Origin: Capricornis sumatraensis | Taxonomy: Eukaryota; Chordata; Mammalia; Artiodactyla; Bovidae | Reading direction: 5' to 3' | NCBI RefSeq assembly: GCF_032405125.1 | Contig: NC_091079.1 | Span: forward strand, 35,539,501-35,603,500 | Length of the DNA stretch: 64,000 nt | Part shown: positions 9,778-19,037 of the stretch, one piece after another | Layout: each line of letters starts with the position of its first letter | How positions within the stretch are numbered: the first letter of the stretch is position 1 | Program-made: the position numbers and the translations under genes | Notes under the pieces: model-generated | The model's input: only the letters and a program-made list of their open reading frames with translations | Database searches by the model: none | Told to the model about the DNA's origin: nothing

Positions 9778-9982
9778 GGGGCTTCTCAGGTGACTCAGTG
9801 GTAAAGAACCCGCCTGCCAATGCAGGAGACACAGGTTTGGTCCCTGGGTCTGGAAGATCCCCTGGAGAAGGGCATGGCTACCCACTCCAGTATTCTTGCC
9901 TGGAGAATTCCATGGACAGAGTAGCCTAGTGGGCCGCAGTCCATAGGGTCACAAAGAGTCTGACACAGCTGAGCATGCACAT
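9778..9982 (+). mobile_element. Bov-tA SINE
   Basis: Full head (GGGGCTTCTCAGGTGACTCA) and Bov-A body to GACACAGCTGAGCATGCAC. Confidence 0.94.
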
Positions 9983-10959
9983 AGATATGTATGACAATGG
10001 CTATGTGCTATGAAGGGAATCATCCAGAATGAAGAAGAAAACGTGACGGTGCAGAAGGAAGAGGAAATAATCTGGAAGGCTAAGTGCTGGAGACGGTGGC
10101 GGGAGCTGGACTCAGTGTGTGTGATGGCAAGGCGGGGTCTTGCCAGGGAGCAAGGACCGCAGAGGGTTGGAGCAGAGGGGAACAATTGTTGAGAGCTTTG
10201 TAGACTTGGCAGTGAAAGGAAGAGGAAGTTCTCCTCTAATTGTTTCTGTTTTCTCCGTGAACGTGAGGATGAAGGAGAAGATGGGAGAGACTGGAGAAGA
10301 CAGGTGGTGAAATCACCTTTTGGGAGAATGGGACAAAAATTGACCAGAGAAATAGAGCGGAAAGGCTGTGTGTGTCTGAGAGCCCTCTTAAAAATGATGG
10401 TCCCCAATTTGAAGTGAGGTTGCTCAACATTACTGAGTGCTCTTCTCCAGCCTTATTCAGCTCACTTGGTGTACAAGTCAAGAAGAGGAGGCGAGTTTTG
10501 CCATCTAACAGAGGGAGAGAGGGCAAGGGCTGATTGACACAGCGATCACGGATTCTAAGCTGAGCAAGAAAGTACATGCAAACAAGCACGCATCACGTTC
10601 ACCATCACCGCCATCTTCAACTGCCAGAGCAGTTGTTACTTTCACTGGTGTTTTAAAGCTATGAAATAGAATTTGCTACAAGACATAGCATTTTATTTGC
10701 TTTTAAAACTTATTTTTTAGTATCTATAAAGATATGAAAGGCCTTGGGAAAACTGGATTTTTTTTTAATGTGTCATGATAGGCTCCTGGTTTTTTGTGTG
10801 TTTTTTGACAGAGTACAGATAAGACATAGGAAAGCCTGGGAACAACTTTCACATGCAATCTTCACCCACATAAGGGTCCGTTTCCAAGAAACCACGTGCT
10901 CTGCTGACGAACAACTCAGGTAGCAGTGGGAGGCAGATCTGGCCTCCACGCCACTTTCC
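9983..10959. other. Unassigned sequence
   Basis: No gene or named repeat is recognised in nearly 1 kb. It is purine-rich at 10020-10340 and holds T runs at 10759-10766 and 10790-10807. Frames of 117 and 152 codons on the minus strand are serine/leucine-rich reflections of the purine-rich stretch. Confidence 0.45.
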
Positions 10960-10964
10960 CTCAC

Positions 10965-11130
10965 TGGCTGACTCTAGCCAGGTTCCCCCACTTTTCCACC
11001 CCGGTCTTCTCAGTCATGTAATCAGGAAACAGTAGCACGTACCTCCTAGAACTGCAATAAGGATTAAGTAAGAAAATCCACGTAAAGTGCCTAGCAACGT
11101 GCCTGGTATGTACCAAACATTCAGTAAAAG
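10965..11130 (+). mobile_element. MIR SINE
   Basis: Core and right part are readable: CTCAGTCATGTAATCAGG, AGAACTGCAATAAGGATTAA and GTGCCTGGTATGTACC. Confidence 0.65.
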
Positions 11131-11139
11131 ATCATCCTC

Positions 11140-11607
11140 TTCCTCTATTAGATACTGACTTTCCCAGTCTCCCTTGTACCTAAGAATGTCTAATTGACCT
11201 TGTTATGGCTTATGAGAGATTAAGAGAGGTCATCTGAGAGGCTTCTGAATTTTTTTTTTTTTTTTTGGTTTCCTATAAAGGAGGCAGGCATGATATAATA
11301 CACATAAGAGTCCCCAACCTGCATATGCACACACACACACACATACACACAGACACTTTCTTTCATCTTTCTTCCTTGAATTGGGATGAAATGCTTGGAG
11401 CTATGGTAGCTATTTTGTGACCATGAAGTGATAAACATGAAGGCAATAGTCAAAAGCTAAAGACAGAAAAGCTGAAATGAAGAACTGACTCTAGATCCTT
11501 GATAAGACCCTAGGGCTGATGAACCAACCTCAGAATGCTCTCCTCCAGAGTTCTTAAGTGAGATAAGAAGTGCTTGGGTATTTAAGCCACTATTAATTAA
11601 TTGCCAC
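11140..11607 (+). mobile_element. Old interspersed repeat (LTR-like), left part
   Basis: The order ACTTTCCCAGTCTCCCTTG, TTTGTGACCATGAAGTGATA, CTCCAGAGTTCTTAAGTGAG and TTTAAGCCACTATTA matches a common old mammalian repeat. It resumes at 11949-11975 beyond the CHR SINE. I cannot name the subfamily. It carries its own T run (11251-11266) and CA-rich tract (11330-11350). Confidence 0.5.
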
Positions 11608-11842
11608 AGGACTTCCCTGATGGTCCATGGCTCAGACTCTGAGCTCCCAATGCAGGGGGAAAGGTTCCATCCCTGGTCAGGGACCTAGATCCCACCTGCT
11701 GCAACTAGGAGTTTGTATGCTGCAGCTAGGAGTTCGCATGCCACAACTAAAGGTACCAAATGCAGCAACAAAGATCAAAGATCTCGCATGCTGCAACTAA
11801 GACCCAGCACAGCCAAATAAATATTTTTTAATTAAAAAATCA
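11608..11842 (+). mobile_element. CHR-type SINE, extended form
   Basis: Head AGGACTTCCCTGATGGTCCA, box-B-like GGTTCCATCCC, and the repeated 'GCAACTA' body (GCTGCAACTAAGACCCAGC) ending in an A/T-rich tail. The flanks AATTGCCAC (11599-11607) and AATTGTCAC (11948-11956) look like its target duplication, with an L1-BT piece lodged in the tail between them. Confidence 0.88.
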
Positions 11843-11939
11843 CATGTACCCCTGTGGCAGATTCATGTCGATGTATGGCAAAACCAATACAATATTGTAA
11901 AGTAAAAAATAATAAGAATAATAAATAAATAAATAAAAT
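11843..11939 (+). mobile_element. L1-BT 3' end
   Basis: GATTCATGTCGATGTATGGC and AAAACCAATACAATATTGTA are the diagnostic last bases of bovine L1. An A-rich tail with AAT units follows. AAAAAATCA occurs on both sides (11834-11842 and 11940-11948), a perfect 9-bp target duplication. It is a dead, extreme 5' truncation. Confidence 0.9.
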
Positions 11940-11948
11940 AAAAAATCA

Positions 11949-11980
11949 ATTGTCACTCACAGCCTAAAGCATCCCTAATT
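11949..11980 (+). mobile_element. Old LTR-like repeat, right end
   Basis: TGTCACTCACAGCCTAAAGC and the following bases are the 3' end of the repeat that begins at 11140. Confidence 0.45.
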
Positions 11981-12191
11981 GGTTCAATCATATTGTCTGA
12001 TAGCATTTATTCCAAGCTCCCATCATTGTTCCTTTTTTGACTTGGAGCAGGGAGTCACATCTCTGAGTACCAACTGGGCATTATGAGAGGCAGTACTTAA
12101 ACCAGGTCACCCACAGTAATGTTGAGCTCCCCTATTATTTTCCATAAAGCCCTCCTCTACAAAAGCTCCAATGATAGCTTCCAGTGAATGA

Positions 12192-12608
12192 TGTAAGATT
12201 TGTGATCTCCAAAGAAGATTTAGCTTCAGGACCAGGGACCAGGCTTGATCACTCAAGAGCTTTTGTGTAGCAGAGTTTTATTAAAGTATAAAAGGGACAG
12301 AGACAGCTTCTGACATAGACGCCACAAGGAGGACAGAGGGTGCCTCACTCGCTAGTCTTAGCAAGGCCTTATATACTTTTACCAGACCCACTCCCACAAC
12401 ATACATCTTAAGATAACAACATTAGTCAGAAGATTCTTTTTAAGGAGAAACATATCTTTGAGCAAGATACATTGTTATATTGACAAAGACAAAGCAATGT
12501 AGAAAAAATGTTTGTCCTTTTCTTCTTGAGAGCCCCAGACCCCTGTCTCTTTCTCAAGGGTCCTGGACTCCTTATCAACCTACCTAAGGATGAACTCTCT
12601 CACCAACA
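12192..12608 (-). mobile_element. Solo LTR of a ruminant endogenous retrovirus
   Basis: Read on the minus strand it has TG...CA ends, a TATATAAGG box (12367-12375) and an AATAAA signal (12277-12282) about 85 bp later, defining U3, R and U5. The phrase TTTTATTAAAGTATAAAAGG and its context are familiar from bovine LTRs of the BTLTR1 kind. There is no internal retroviral sequence beside it. The flanks GAATGA and CAATCA are only a poor match as a target duplication. Confidence 0.75.
12367..12375 (-). promoter_or_regulatory. TATA box of the solo LTR
   Basis: TATATAAGG on the minus strand, placed before the LTR's R region and poly-A signal. Activity is unknown. Confidence 0.5.
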
Positions 12609-13261
12609 CAATCAGCAAATGAGGGGCTCTTAGCCCTGCATGACTAAAAAATGCTTCTCAGAGATTCCTCCTTATGATGCCATATTTGCAGTCCCCCTGG
12701 ACCAATCCCAAGTTTCTTGTGTCTCATATGTCATATTAACACTATTCGCACTACTCTGGGTCATTTCCTGGGTATTCCACTCTGCTTCAGTGGAAAAACT
12801 TCTAATTCTGAGAACCAGGTTCCACAATTGCCCACGAGGGCAGAGAGATGTGAACATGTGAGCAAACACACAGAAACTTAACACAGTGCTTACTTAGCCC
12901 AAGGGCTGGTCATAGTGGTCTCTCAATGAGAGGCCACTGTTATTACCATGCTCATGACCATTACTAGTATATAACACAGTTGTTGTCACTTCTAAATTCA
13001 GCTCCTCCACAAAGAGATAGACAAGCCCTGTCCTTCTAAGTCCACCCACCCTCTCTGACTTAGAGATCAGGACTTCTTCTGAGGTGGTGTGTTCCCAGGG
13101 CGGGAGGGGAATCCCAGGTTGCTGGTAAGTGAGCAGGTACCTGATAGGTTACATGAAGAAAGAGGCGGGACTTAGACTGACCATTCAGAAGATGAGTCAG
13201 AGCCATGGTGAAGAATCACACCCTATCTTCCCAACCTGGGCTGAAAGTCAAGATGAATTTT
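12609..13261. other. Unassigned sequence
   Basis: No clear repeat or gene. A MIR-like trace may lie near 12870-12960. The 73-codon frame at 12640-12861 has a hydrophobic middle but no recognisable family. Confidence 0.4.
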
Positions 13262-13385
13262 GCATTATTCATCACCCAACAAGTATTTATTGAGGTACAT
13301 GGCAAGTGCTCAAAACTGTACTGCAAAATTCCCCTGGAAAACAAGGGAGACAGTGAGATATATCCTGCAGAGGGGATTTATGGCT
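13262..13385 (-). mobile_element. L2 3' end
   Basis: CCAACAAGTATTTATTGAGG followed by a worn 'table of contents' of the L2 3' end in reverse complement (GCAAGTGCTCAAAACTG). Confidence 0.55.
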
Positions 13386-13841
13386 TGATTAAAGGCATTC
13401 ATTCCAGGAAAACATCCTCAGGTCTCAGCCATTCACTTTCCCGGAATTCTAACTGAGGTACTAAGCTGGAAGAGCCCCAAAGACACACACCAAACTTCCA
13501 ATGTGCTCTGCTCTAACACATACACTGCAGCTCTATAAACAAGCCAATCCAAGGCAACTAAATGATGATGTGGTGGGACTCCCCTTTATTTGGTGCCAAA
13601 GCAATAAGCAACCTCCTTGTGCACTGGTCTCTGCTCTGCCCCGGTGGGGAAACTCCATAGTGAGTGAAGTAGGGCAAGAGGGCAGGAGCACAGCCAGGAC
13701 ACCTGCATCTCCAATGGCAAACCACCCCAGCACCTCCACCACTGAACTGCTGCACAGCGACAGGCAGATCACAGAGCCTCCCTGGACTGCCATCTCCCAT
13801 CTCCCTAAGTGCCAAGTGAAGGGGCTGAAATCAATGACTTC
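13386..13841. other. Unassigned sequence
   Basis: Nothing assigned. Overlapping frames of 85-124 codons occur on both strands; none resembles a known protein. Confidence 0.4.
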
Positions 13842-14358
13842 TGTGATGGTTATTTTCACGTGTCAATGTGGCTAGGCCATGGTGCCCAGGTATATGGTCA
13901 AACGTTATTCTGGATGTTTATGTGAGGGTGTTTTGGGTGAGACTAACATTTAATCTGTGGACTTTAATAAAAAACAAACGCATGGATACCAAGGTGGGAA
14001 GGGGAGTATGGAATGGATTGGGAAGAGACTGGGATTGACCTATGTATACTGTTATGTATAAAATAGGGCTTCCCAGGTGGCGCAGTGGACTTCAAGTAAA
14101 GCAGATTCACTTCCCCCAAGCAAGAGGGAATTCTGCCAGAAAATGGCCTTTGGACTCAAACTCATCTCTTCCTGGGTCTCCAGCCTGCCAGCTTACCCTG
14201 CAGATTTGTTTTATACTCTTTCTGAGCCTCCATAATTATGAGAGCCAATTCTTTTTTTTTTAAGTATATATGTATGTGTCTATATTATATATAACAAGTA
14301 TATGTATGAATGTGTGGTTGGTTGTTGGTTGTTTCTCTAGAGAACCGTAACTAATACA
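13842..14358 (+). mobile_element. MLT2-type LTR (ERVL), interrupted
   Basis: It starts TGTGATGGTTATTTTCACG and ends CTAGAGAACCGTAACTAATACA, with TG...CA ends. Internal landmarks CATGGTGCCCAGGTATATGG, AAGTAAAGCAGATTC and CATAATTATGAGAGCC are in MLT2 order. The stretch 13965-14085 does not belong to it and is listed separately. Confidence 0.75.
13965..14085 (+). mobile_element. Chimeric L1 + Bov-tA-head insert
   Basis: About 100 bp of L1 3' UTR (GGGATTGACCTATGTATACT, ATGTATAAAATAG) is joined directly to a SINE head (GGCTTCCCAGGTGGCGCAG) at about 14066. TGGACTT occurs at both junctions with the host LTR (13958-13964 and 14086-14092). The L1 lacks its 3' end and the SINE lacks its body. Confidence 0.6.
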
Positions 14359-15192
14359 CTCCCCCAAACTCTTTTCTAGTTCTAAGATGCTGGAGTCTGA
14401 CTGGTGGCAGAAGGGAAGGTGGGGGCCCATTTCTCAGGCTGTGGCTCCCCAGGGCAGGGATGTCAAAATGATCAGGACAATGTCCTCTTTCAGGAGGACT
14501 TATGCAATGGGCCTCCTCAGCACAGCAATAAATGCCAGTAGTTCCAGAACTGGAACACTATGTACTGTGGGGTATGGACAGAGATAAACTGATATGAACG
14601 CAGCCAAGAGGAACCCAAGGTGGGATGTTAGGCAGCCCACTGGGTTTGCCATCCACTATCAGGACCTCCCCAGATACTCACTGCATTATGACGCTGTTAC
14701 TTCAGAGGCAGGAAGCAAGGTTTTTTGGTGGGGGTTTTTTGTGTGTGTATGTGATGGATGAGGTGTTGCTGTACAGCAGAGTGTCTGCTGCAGAGTAGAC
14801 AAAGAGCCTGCCTCTGCAAGATAGAACTGGGGGAAGGAAGAGGGAGGGAGAGCAGACTGATACTGAAACCCGTCTGGAGACCACAGCATCAGAAGCACCT
14901 GCCCCACACCAGCTGTCATCTGGATGCTCTAGGACTGTTTCATGGCTCTTCCTTAACAACTCCAGGCAGATCCCAGCCACAGCTTTCAGAACTCGAGAGG
15001 CCACAGGTGGGAGAGGGCAGCTCACTCTCAAGCTCCACTGCAGTCTCTTCTTCCTCCTTAAGTCCTGTGTGTCCTGTGTTCCATCCAAGGCCCTCTTCTC
15101 TTCCATTCTACACCCTTCCATGTTGTCCCCAAACTTCACCCCTTTTTGGGTGAACCCCAAGTCCAGACATCCAGCCCTCCTGTTCTCCTGTG
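14359..15192. other. Unassigned sequence
   Basis: No repeat or gene recognised in about 830 bp. A frame of 152 codons (14702-15160, minus) and one of 131 codons (14758-15153, plus) overlap each other and show no conserved motif. Confidence 0.4.
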
Positions 15193-15350
15193 CCCCTGAG
15201 CAAAGCTCCCGGAGAATGCAAGCGTCATGAGACCAAAGACAGTCACCTCCTATTCTCTGCTATGTCCCCAGCGCCTGGAACAGCTTCTGGACCATAATCA
15301 GTGATTAATAAATATCTGTTTATTAATCTATGAATTGATGAATGAACTGC
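15193..15350 (+). mobile_element. L2 3' end
   Basis: CCCAGCGCCTGGAACAGC and AATAAATATCTGTTTATTAA followed by GAATTGATGAATGAACTG is the characteristic L2 3' end. Confidence 0.7.
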
Positions 15351-15419
15351 ACACAGCCACATGTAGACATCTCCACTTGGGCTCTCCTGGACTCAGCGTG
15401 TATAAAACCAAACACTTGA

Positions 15420-15610
15420 TTTTCCCTTAAAACCTGGGATCATCATTTTGGTGGCTCTCTCCACCACCCATTTTCTTGCTAAGACCTGAAATCTGAACAT
15501 CACTTGAATCTCTTTTGCTCTATCACCTCCAAATTTCAGTGAGTCTCCAAGTTCTAGCCTTCTTAATATTTCTAACGTGTTCAGTTTTCTCTTCCTTCAC
15601 CTAGAATGAG
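15420..15610 (+). mobile_element. Probable L2 internal fragment
   Basis: AACCTGGGATCATCATTTTG and AGTTCTAGCCTTCTTAATAT follow the order of the region upstream of the L2 3' end. The match is weak. Confidence 0.4.
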
Positions 15611-15779
15611 GAAGGAGGCACCATCATTCCTTTTGTAGTATAGTCATCTGTTGACCTTTCTGCTTCAGCAGTCAGCGATGCGACAGCAAAGCCCTAAAAT
15701 TCTGACATTTATCTGTATGCGTGACGGGGCGGTGGTAGAGGAGGTAGTTCCCAGAATTCTAATACTCCCTTCTTATTTG

Positions 15780-16240
15780 CAGAAAATCCTCTACTAAGTG
15801 AGAGATGGTGAAAGGCCAGGCCTCTGACTTCCCGGACAGAAGTCAAGGGAGCCATCGTACCCTCCCTGCAGTCATGATCACGTGACTTGGCCCCAACCAA
15901 TCAGAGGCCTCCTCCCTGGGGATAAAAATCTGGTGAGAGGAAAGCAAAGAGGTAGGTTCACTCAGAACTTTTCCGTGCTCCAGCGTTCTTGGGAGCTGTC
16001 CCAGCAGGGTGGCGCTGGCAGTGAGTCCTAACCAGCAGACTTTCCCCGGGGTAGGCCCAGGGCTGTGTTCTCTGTAGCCTGGCTCCCTTGGCCCTGCCTG
16101 CTGCCCAATTCCGGCTCTCCATCACTCTGAGAAGTGAGCAGTAGCCTTCTGACACATCCTTCTTATGAATAAGTTTACTGGAATCAGTTTCTGGGCTATA
16201 CCTAAGAGCTCTGACTGCCAAACCTGGTGTTGCCTGTCCT
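15780..16240 (+). mobile_element. Probable old ERVL-like LTR with promoter-like core
   Basis: The segment has CCAATCAGAGG at 15897-15907, GGATAAAAAT at 15920-15929, and a 3' end containing TTTACTGGAATCAGTTTCTG and GAGCTCTGACTGC. This resembles old mammalian LTRs that end in 'aaccctgactaata'. The family is not assigned; it could instead be unique promoter-like sequence. Confidence 0.4.
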
Positions 16241-16268
16241 TAGCTCCAGCATCTAACAGAGTGCTTGG

Positions 16269-16484
16269 TTGTTGTTGCTGTTGTTTAGTGGCTAGTTGTG
16301 TCCAGCTCTTTGTAACAGCGTGGACTGTAGCCCACCAGGCTCCTCTGTCCATGCTATTTCCCAGGCAAGAATACTGGAATGGGTTGCTATTTCCCTCTCC
16401 AGGGGGTCTTCCCCAGTCAGGGATGGAACCCATGTCTCCATCATTGGAAGGTGGATTCTTTACCACTGAGCCACCCGGGAAGCC
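16269..16484 (-). mobile_element. Bov-tA SINE with target duplication
   Basis: The copy runs from a GTT-rich 3' tail (TTGTTGTTGCTGTTGTTTAG) to the head CCACCCGGGAAGCC. CAGAGTGCTTGG (16257-16268) and CAGAGTGCCTGG (16485-16496) flank it, 11 of 12 identical. Confidence 0.95.
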
Positions 16485-16514
16485 CAGAGTGCCTGGCAAC
16501 TAACAGGTAATGTG

Positions 16515-17379
16515 TTCAGTTCAGTTCAGCTCAGTCGCTCAGCCATGTCCGACTCTTTGTGACCCCATGAATCGCAGCACCCTAGGCCTCCCTGTCCATC
16601 ATCACCTCCCGGAGTCCACCCAAACTCATGTCCATCAAGTCAGTGATGCCATCCAGCCATCTCATCCTCTGTCGTCCCCTTCTCCTCCTGCCCCCAATCC
16701 CTACCAGCATCAGGGTCTTTTCCAATGAGTCAACTCTTTGCATGAGGTGGCCAAAGTATTGGAGTTTCAGCTTTAGCATCAGTCCTTCCAGTGAACACCC
16801 AGGACTGATCTCCTTCAGAATGGATTGGCTGGATCTCCTTGCAGTCCAAGGGACTCTCAAGAATCTTCTCCAACACCACAGTTCAAAAGCATCAATTCTT
16901 CGGCGTTCAGCTTTCCTCACAGTCCAACTCTCACATCCATACATGACTACTTGAAAAACCATAGCCTTGACTAGATGGACCTTTGTTGGCAAAGTAATGT
17001 CTCTGCTTTTGAATATGCTATCTAGGTTGGTCATAACTGTCCTTCCAAGGAGTAAGCGTCTTTTAATTTCATGGCTGCAGTCACCATCTGCCGTGATTTT
17101 GGAGCCCCCAAAAATAAAGTCAGCCACTCTTTCCACTGTTTCCCCATCTATTTGCCATGAAGTGATGGAACCGGATGCCATGATCTTCGTTTTCTGAATG
17201 TTGAGCTTTAAGCCACCTTTTTCACTCTCCTCTTTCACATTCATCAAGAGGCTTTTTAGTTCCTCTTCACTTTCTGCCATAAGGGTGGTGTCATCTGCAC
17301 ATGTGAGGTTATTGATATTTCTCCGGCACTCTTGATTCCAGCTTGTGCTTCCTCCAGCCCAGCGTTTCTCATGAAGTAC
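16515..17379 (-). mobile_element. BovB (RTE LINE) 3' fragment, 865 bp
   Basis: Starts with the TTCAGTTCAGTTCAGCTCAG terminus in reverse complement and extends into the reverse-transcriptase domain. It is 5'-truncated near 17379. No target duplication is obvious. Confidence 0.95.
16582..17345 (-). pseudogene. BovB reverse-transcriptase C-terminal relic
   Basis: An uninterrupted frame of 232 codons (16582-17280) covers the C-terminal part of BovB ORF2, with YGCESWT, RRIDAFELWCWRR and RWLDGITD readable. Just upstream the catalytic box appears as CADD (bases 17298-17309, minus strand) instead of the usual YADD, so Tyr is replaced by Cys. A further frame break lies near 17323, where one base of a C/G run is missing compared with the copy at 30375. 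It has no endonuclease domain, so it cannot move itself. Confidence 0.8.
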
Positions 17380-17895
17380 AGAATGTGCAGTATGAAAAGG
17401 TAATGAGTTAGGGATGAATTACAGAAGGAAGAAGGGAAGCAAGGGAAGGAGGGGGGAGAGAGAGCAAGGAAAAACAACCATTCTTATTCATTTTTGACCT
17501 TTCGCAACTTCTCAGGTGAGCTTGGAAGTAGGGAGAGAAAGGTTGGGAAATTATAGACCACTCTATGTATATGAGGTTCAGTGGGATTTGTGCTGTGCGT
17601 TTGTTTTGTTTTGTTGGGTTATGTTTCGTTTTGTTTTTCAGCACTAGAATTCTCCTCCCTCTTCACTGGCTGCATCTGGGAGTCCTTAGGAAGTGTGAGA
17701 AAATGTACCATCCCAAATTCTGAGAAATCACTAGCGTTCAACAACCTCTGGGCAATAAGTTGACAGCCAAGTAAAACAGTGACTCCAATATGACTCCCGA
17801 AGCAGGGAAAGCAAGGCAAGGAAGGAGTAGAACCTGTGTGATTATGGAGAGAGAATAGGAAGCTGAGATTCTGGGAAGGCACATAGAGAGCTTGT
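17380..17895. other. Unassigned sequence with TTTGT-rich tract
   Basis: Nothing assigned except a (TTTTG)-rich stretch at 17601-17640. Purine-rich at 17415-17475. Confidence 0.45.
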
Positions 17896-17914
17896 AAAAT
17901 TCCCATGCTTTGTA

Positions 17915-18019
17915 CACCCATGGTGGATTCATGTCAATGTATGGCAAAACCAATACAGTATTGTAAAGTAAAATAAAGTTAAAAAAAAAGAAAAAGAAAG
18001 AAAGAAAGAAAGCATTCTC
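17915..18019 (+). mobile_element. L1-BT 3' end with GAAA tail
   Basis: GGATTCATGTCAATGTATGG and ATACAGTATTGTAAAGTA are L1-BT 3' sequence. An A-rich tail grades into (GAAA)n. A 19-bp target duplication begins AAAATTCCCATGC at 17896-17914 and at 18020-18038, 18 of 19 identical. Confidence 0.93.
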
Positions 18020-18049
18020 AAAATTCCCATGCTTTATAAAAACCAGCTG

Positions 18050-18140
18050 AGAGTATAAATAAGCTTTCCAAAAATCATTCTGGCATTCCTTTGGACCCAG
18101 TAATTACACATCAAAGCACCTATCTTAATGAAGCAATCAG
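18050..18140 (+). mobile_element. Old L1 3' fragment, left part
   Basis: GACCCAGTAATTACACATCA is typical L1M 3' sequence. It continues at 18473-18660 across two SINEs. Confidence 0.6.
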
Positions 18141-18151
18141 AAATATGGACG

Positions 18152-18331
18152 TGTGTATCACAACTACTGAAGCCTGAGCACCATAAGTCTGTGCTCTGCA
18201 ACAAGAGAAGCCACCGCCATGAGAAGCCTGTGCACCACGGCTAGAGGGTAGCCCCCTCTTGCAGCAACCGGAGAAAGCCCAAGAGCAGCACCATGGCCCA
18301 GAGCAGCCAGAAATAAAATAAAATGAAAACA
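18152..18331 (+). mobile_element. CHR-type SINE, headless
   Basis: Only the body is present (GAAGCCACCGCCATGAGAAG, GCAACCGGAGAAAGCCC) with an A-rich tail (AAATAAAATAAAATG). AAATATGGACG flanks it at 18141-18151 and 18332-18342. Confidence 0.85.
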
Positions 18332-18342
18332 AAATATGGACG

Positions 18343-18460
18343 ACAGGGAATCTCCGGTGGTCCAGTGGTTAAGACTCCATGCTTTCAACGCAGGGGGCAT
18401 GGGTTCAATCCCTGTCTGGGAACTAAGATCCCACATGCCACATGGTCAAAAAATAAAAAG
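18343..18460 (+). mobile_element. CHR-type SINE, short form
   Basis: Head with GGTGGTCCAGTGGTTAAGAC, box-B-like GGTTCAATCCC, ending ATGGTCAAAAAATAAAAAG. It is flanked by AAATATGGACG (18332-18342) and AAATATGGGCAG (18461-18472). Confidence 0.9.
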
Positions 18461-18472
18461 AAATATGGGCAG

Positions 18473-18660
18473 TTTTTTATGTATAAGGATCATCACATTA
18501 ATATCATTTATAACTAGAAAAACAACACTGAGGAAATAGTTGAGTCATATATGTCTCTTTGATACAATGGACCATTAGGCAGGCATTAAAAATAATGTTC
18601 ACAAAGGGGTATTAAAAGTTACAGGAAAATGTGGTGACATAATGTTATATGGAAAAGACA
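18473..18660 (+). mobile_element. Old L1 3' fragment, right part
   Basis: ATAATATCATTTATAACTAG-like text and GGCAGGCATTAAAAATAATG continue the element broken at 18140. The read order is that of old L1M 3' ends. Confidence 0.55.
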
Positions 18661-19037
18661 TGGGAAAGGAGCATCTCTTCAGTAAATAGTGTTAGGAAAA
18701 CTAGACATCCATGGGCAAAAGAATGAAATTAGACCACCGTCTCATACCATACACAAAAATCAACTTAAAATGGATAAAAGACTTGAATGTAATACCTGAA
18801 ACCATAAAACTCAGAGAAGAAAACATAAATGACAATCTCCTTCATATCAATCTTGGTGGTGATTTTTTGGATTTGGTACTGAAAGCCCAGGCAGCAAAAG
18901 CAAAAATAAACAAGTAGGACTACCTTAAAGTAACAAGCTTCTGCACAGCAAAGACGCCATTAACCAAATGAAAAGGCAAGCTATCAAATGGGAGAAGATA
19001 TTTGCAAGTCATATATCTGACAAGGGGTTAATAAAAA
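18661..19037 (+). mobile_element. Younger L1, ORF2 end/3' UTR, left part
   Basis: AAATTAGACCACCGTCTCAT and ATGGATAAAAGACTTGAATG are classic L1 words near the end of ORF2. A 68-codon frame (18711-18917) is a relic of it. BovB interrupts the copy at 19038. Confidence 0.8.

Noticed and set aside
9949..10407. 152-codon minus-strand frame rich in serine
   Set aside because: It mirrors a purine-rich tract and begins at a Bov-tA; no known protein.
14702..15160. Overlapping 152- and 131-codon frames on opposite strands
   Set aside because: Both cannot be genes, neither shows a conserved motif, and codon context is unremarkable.
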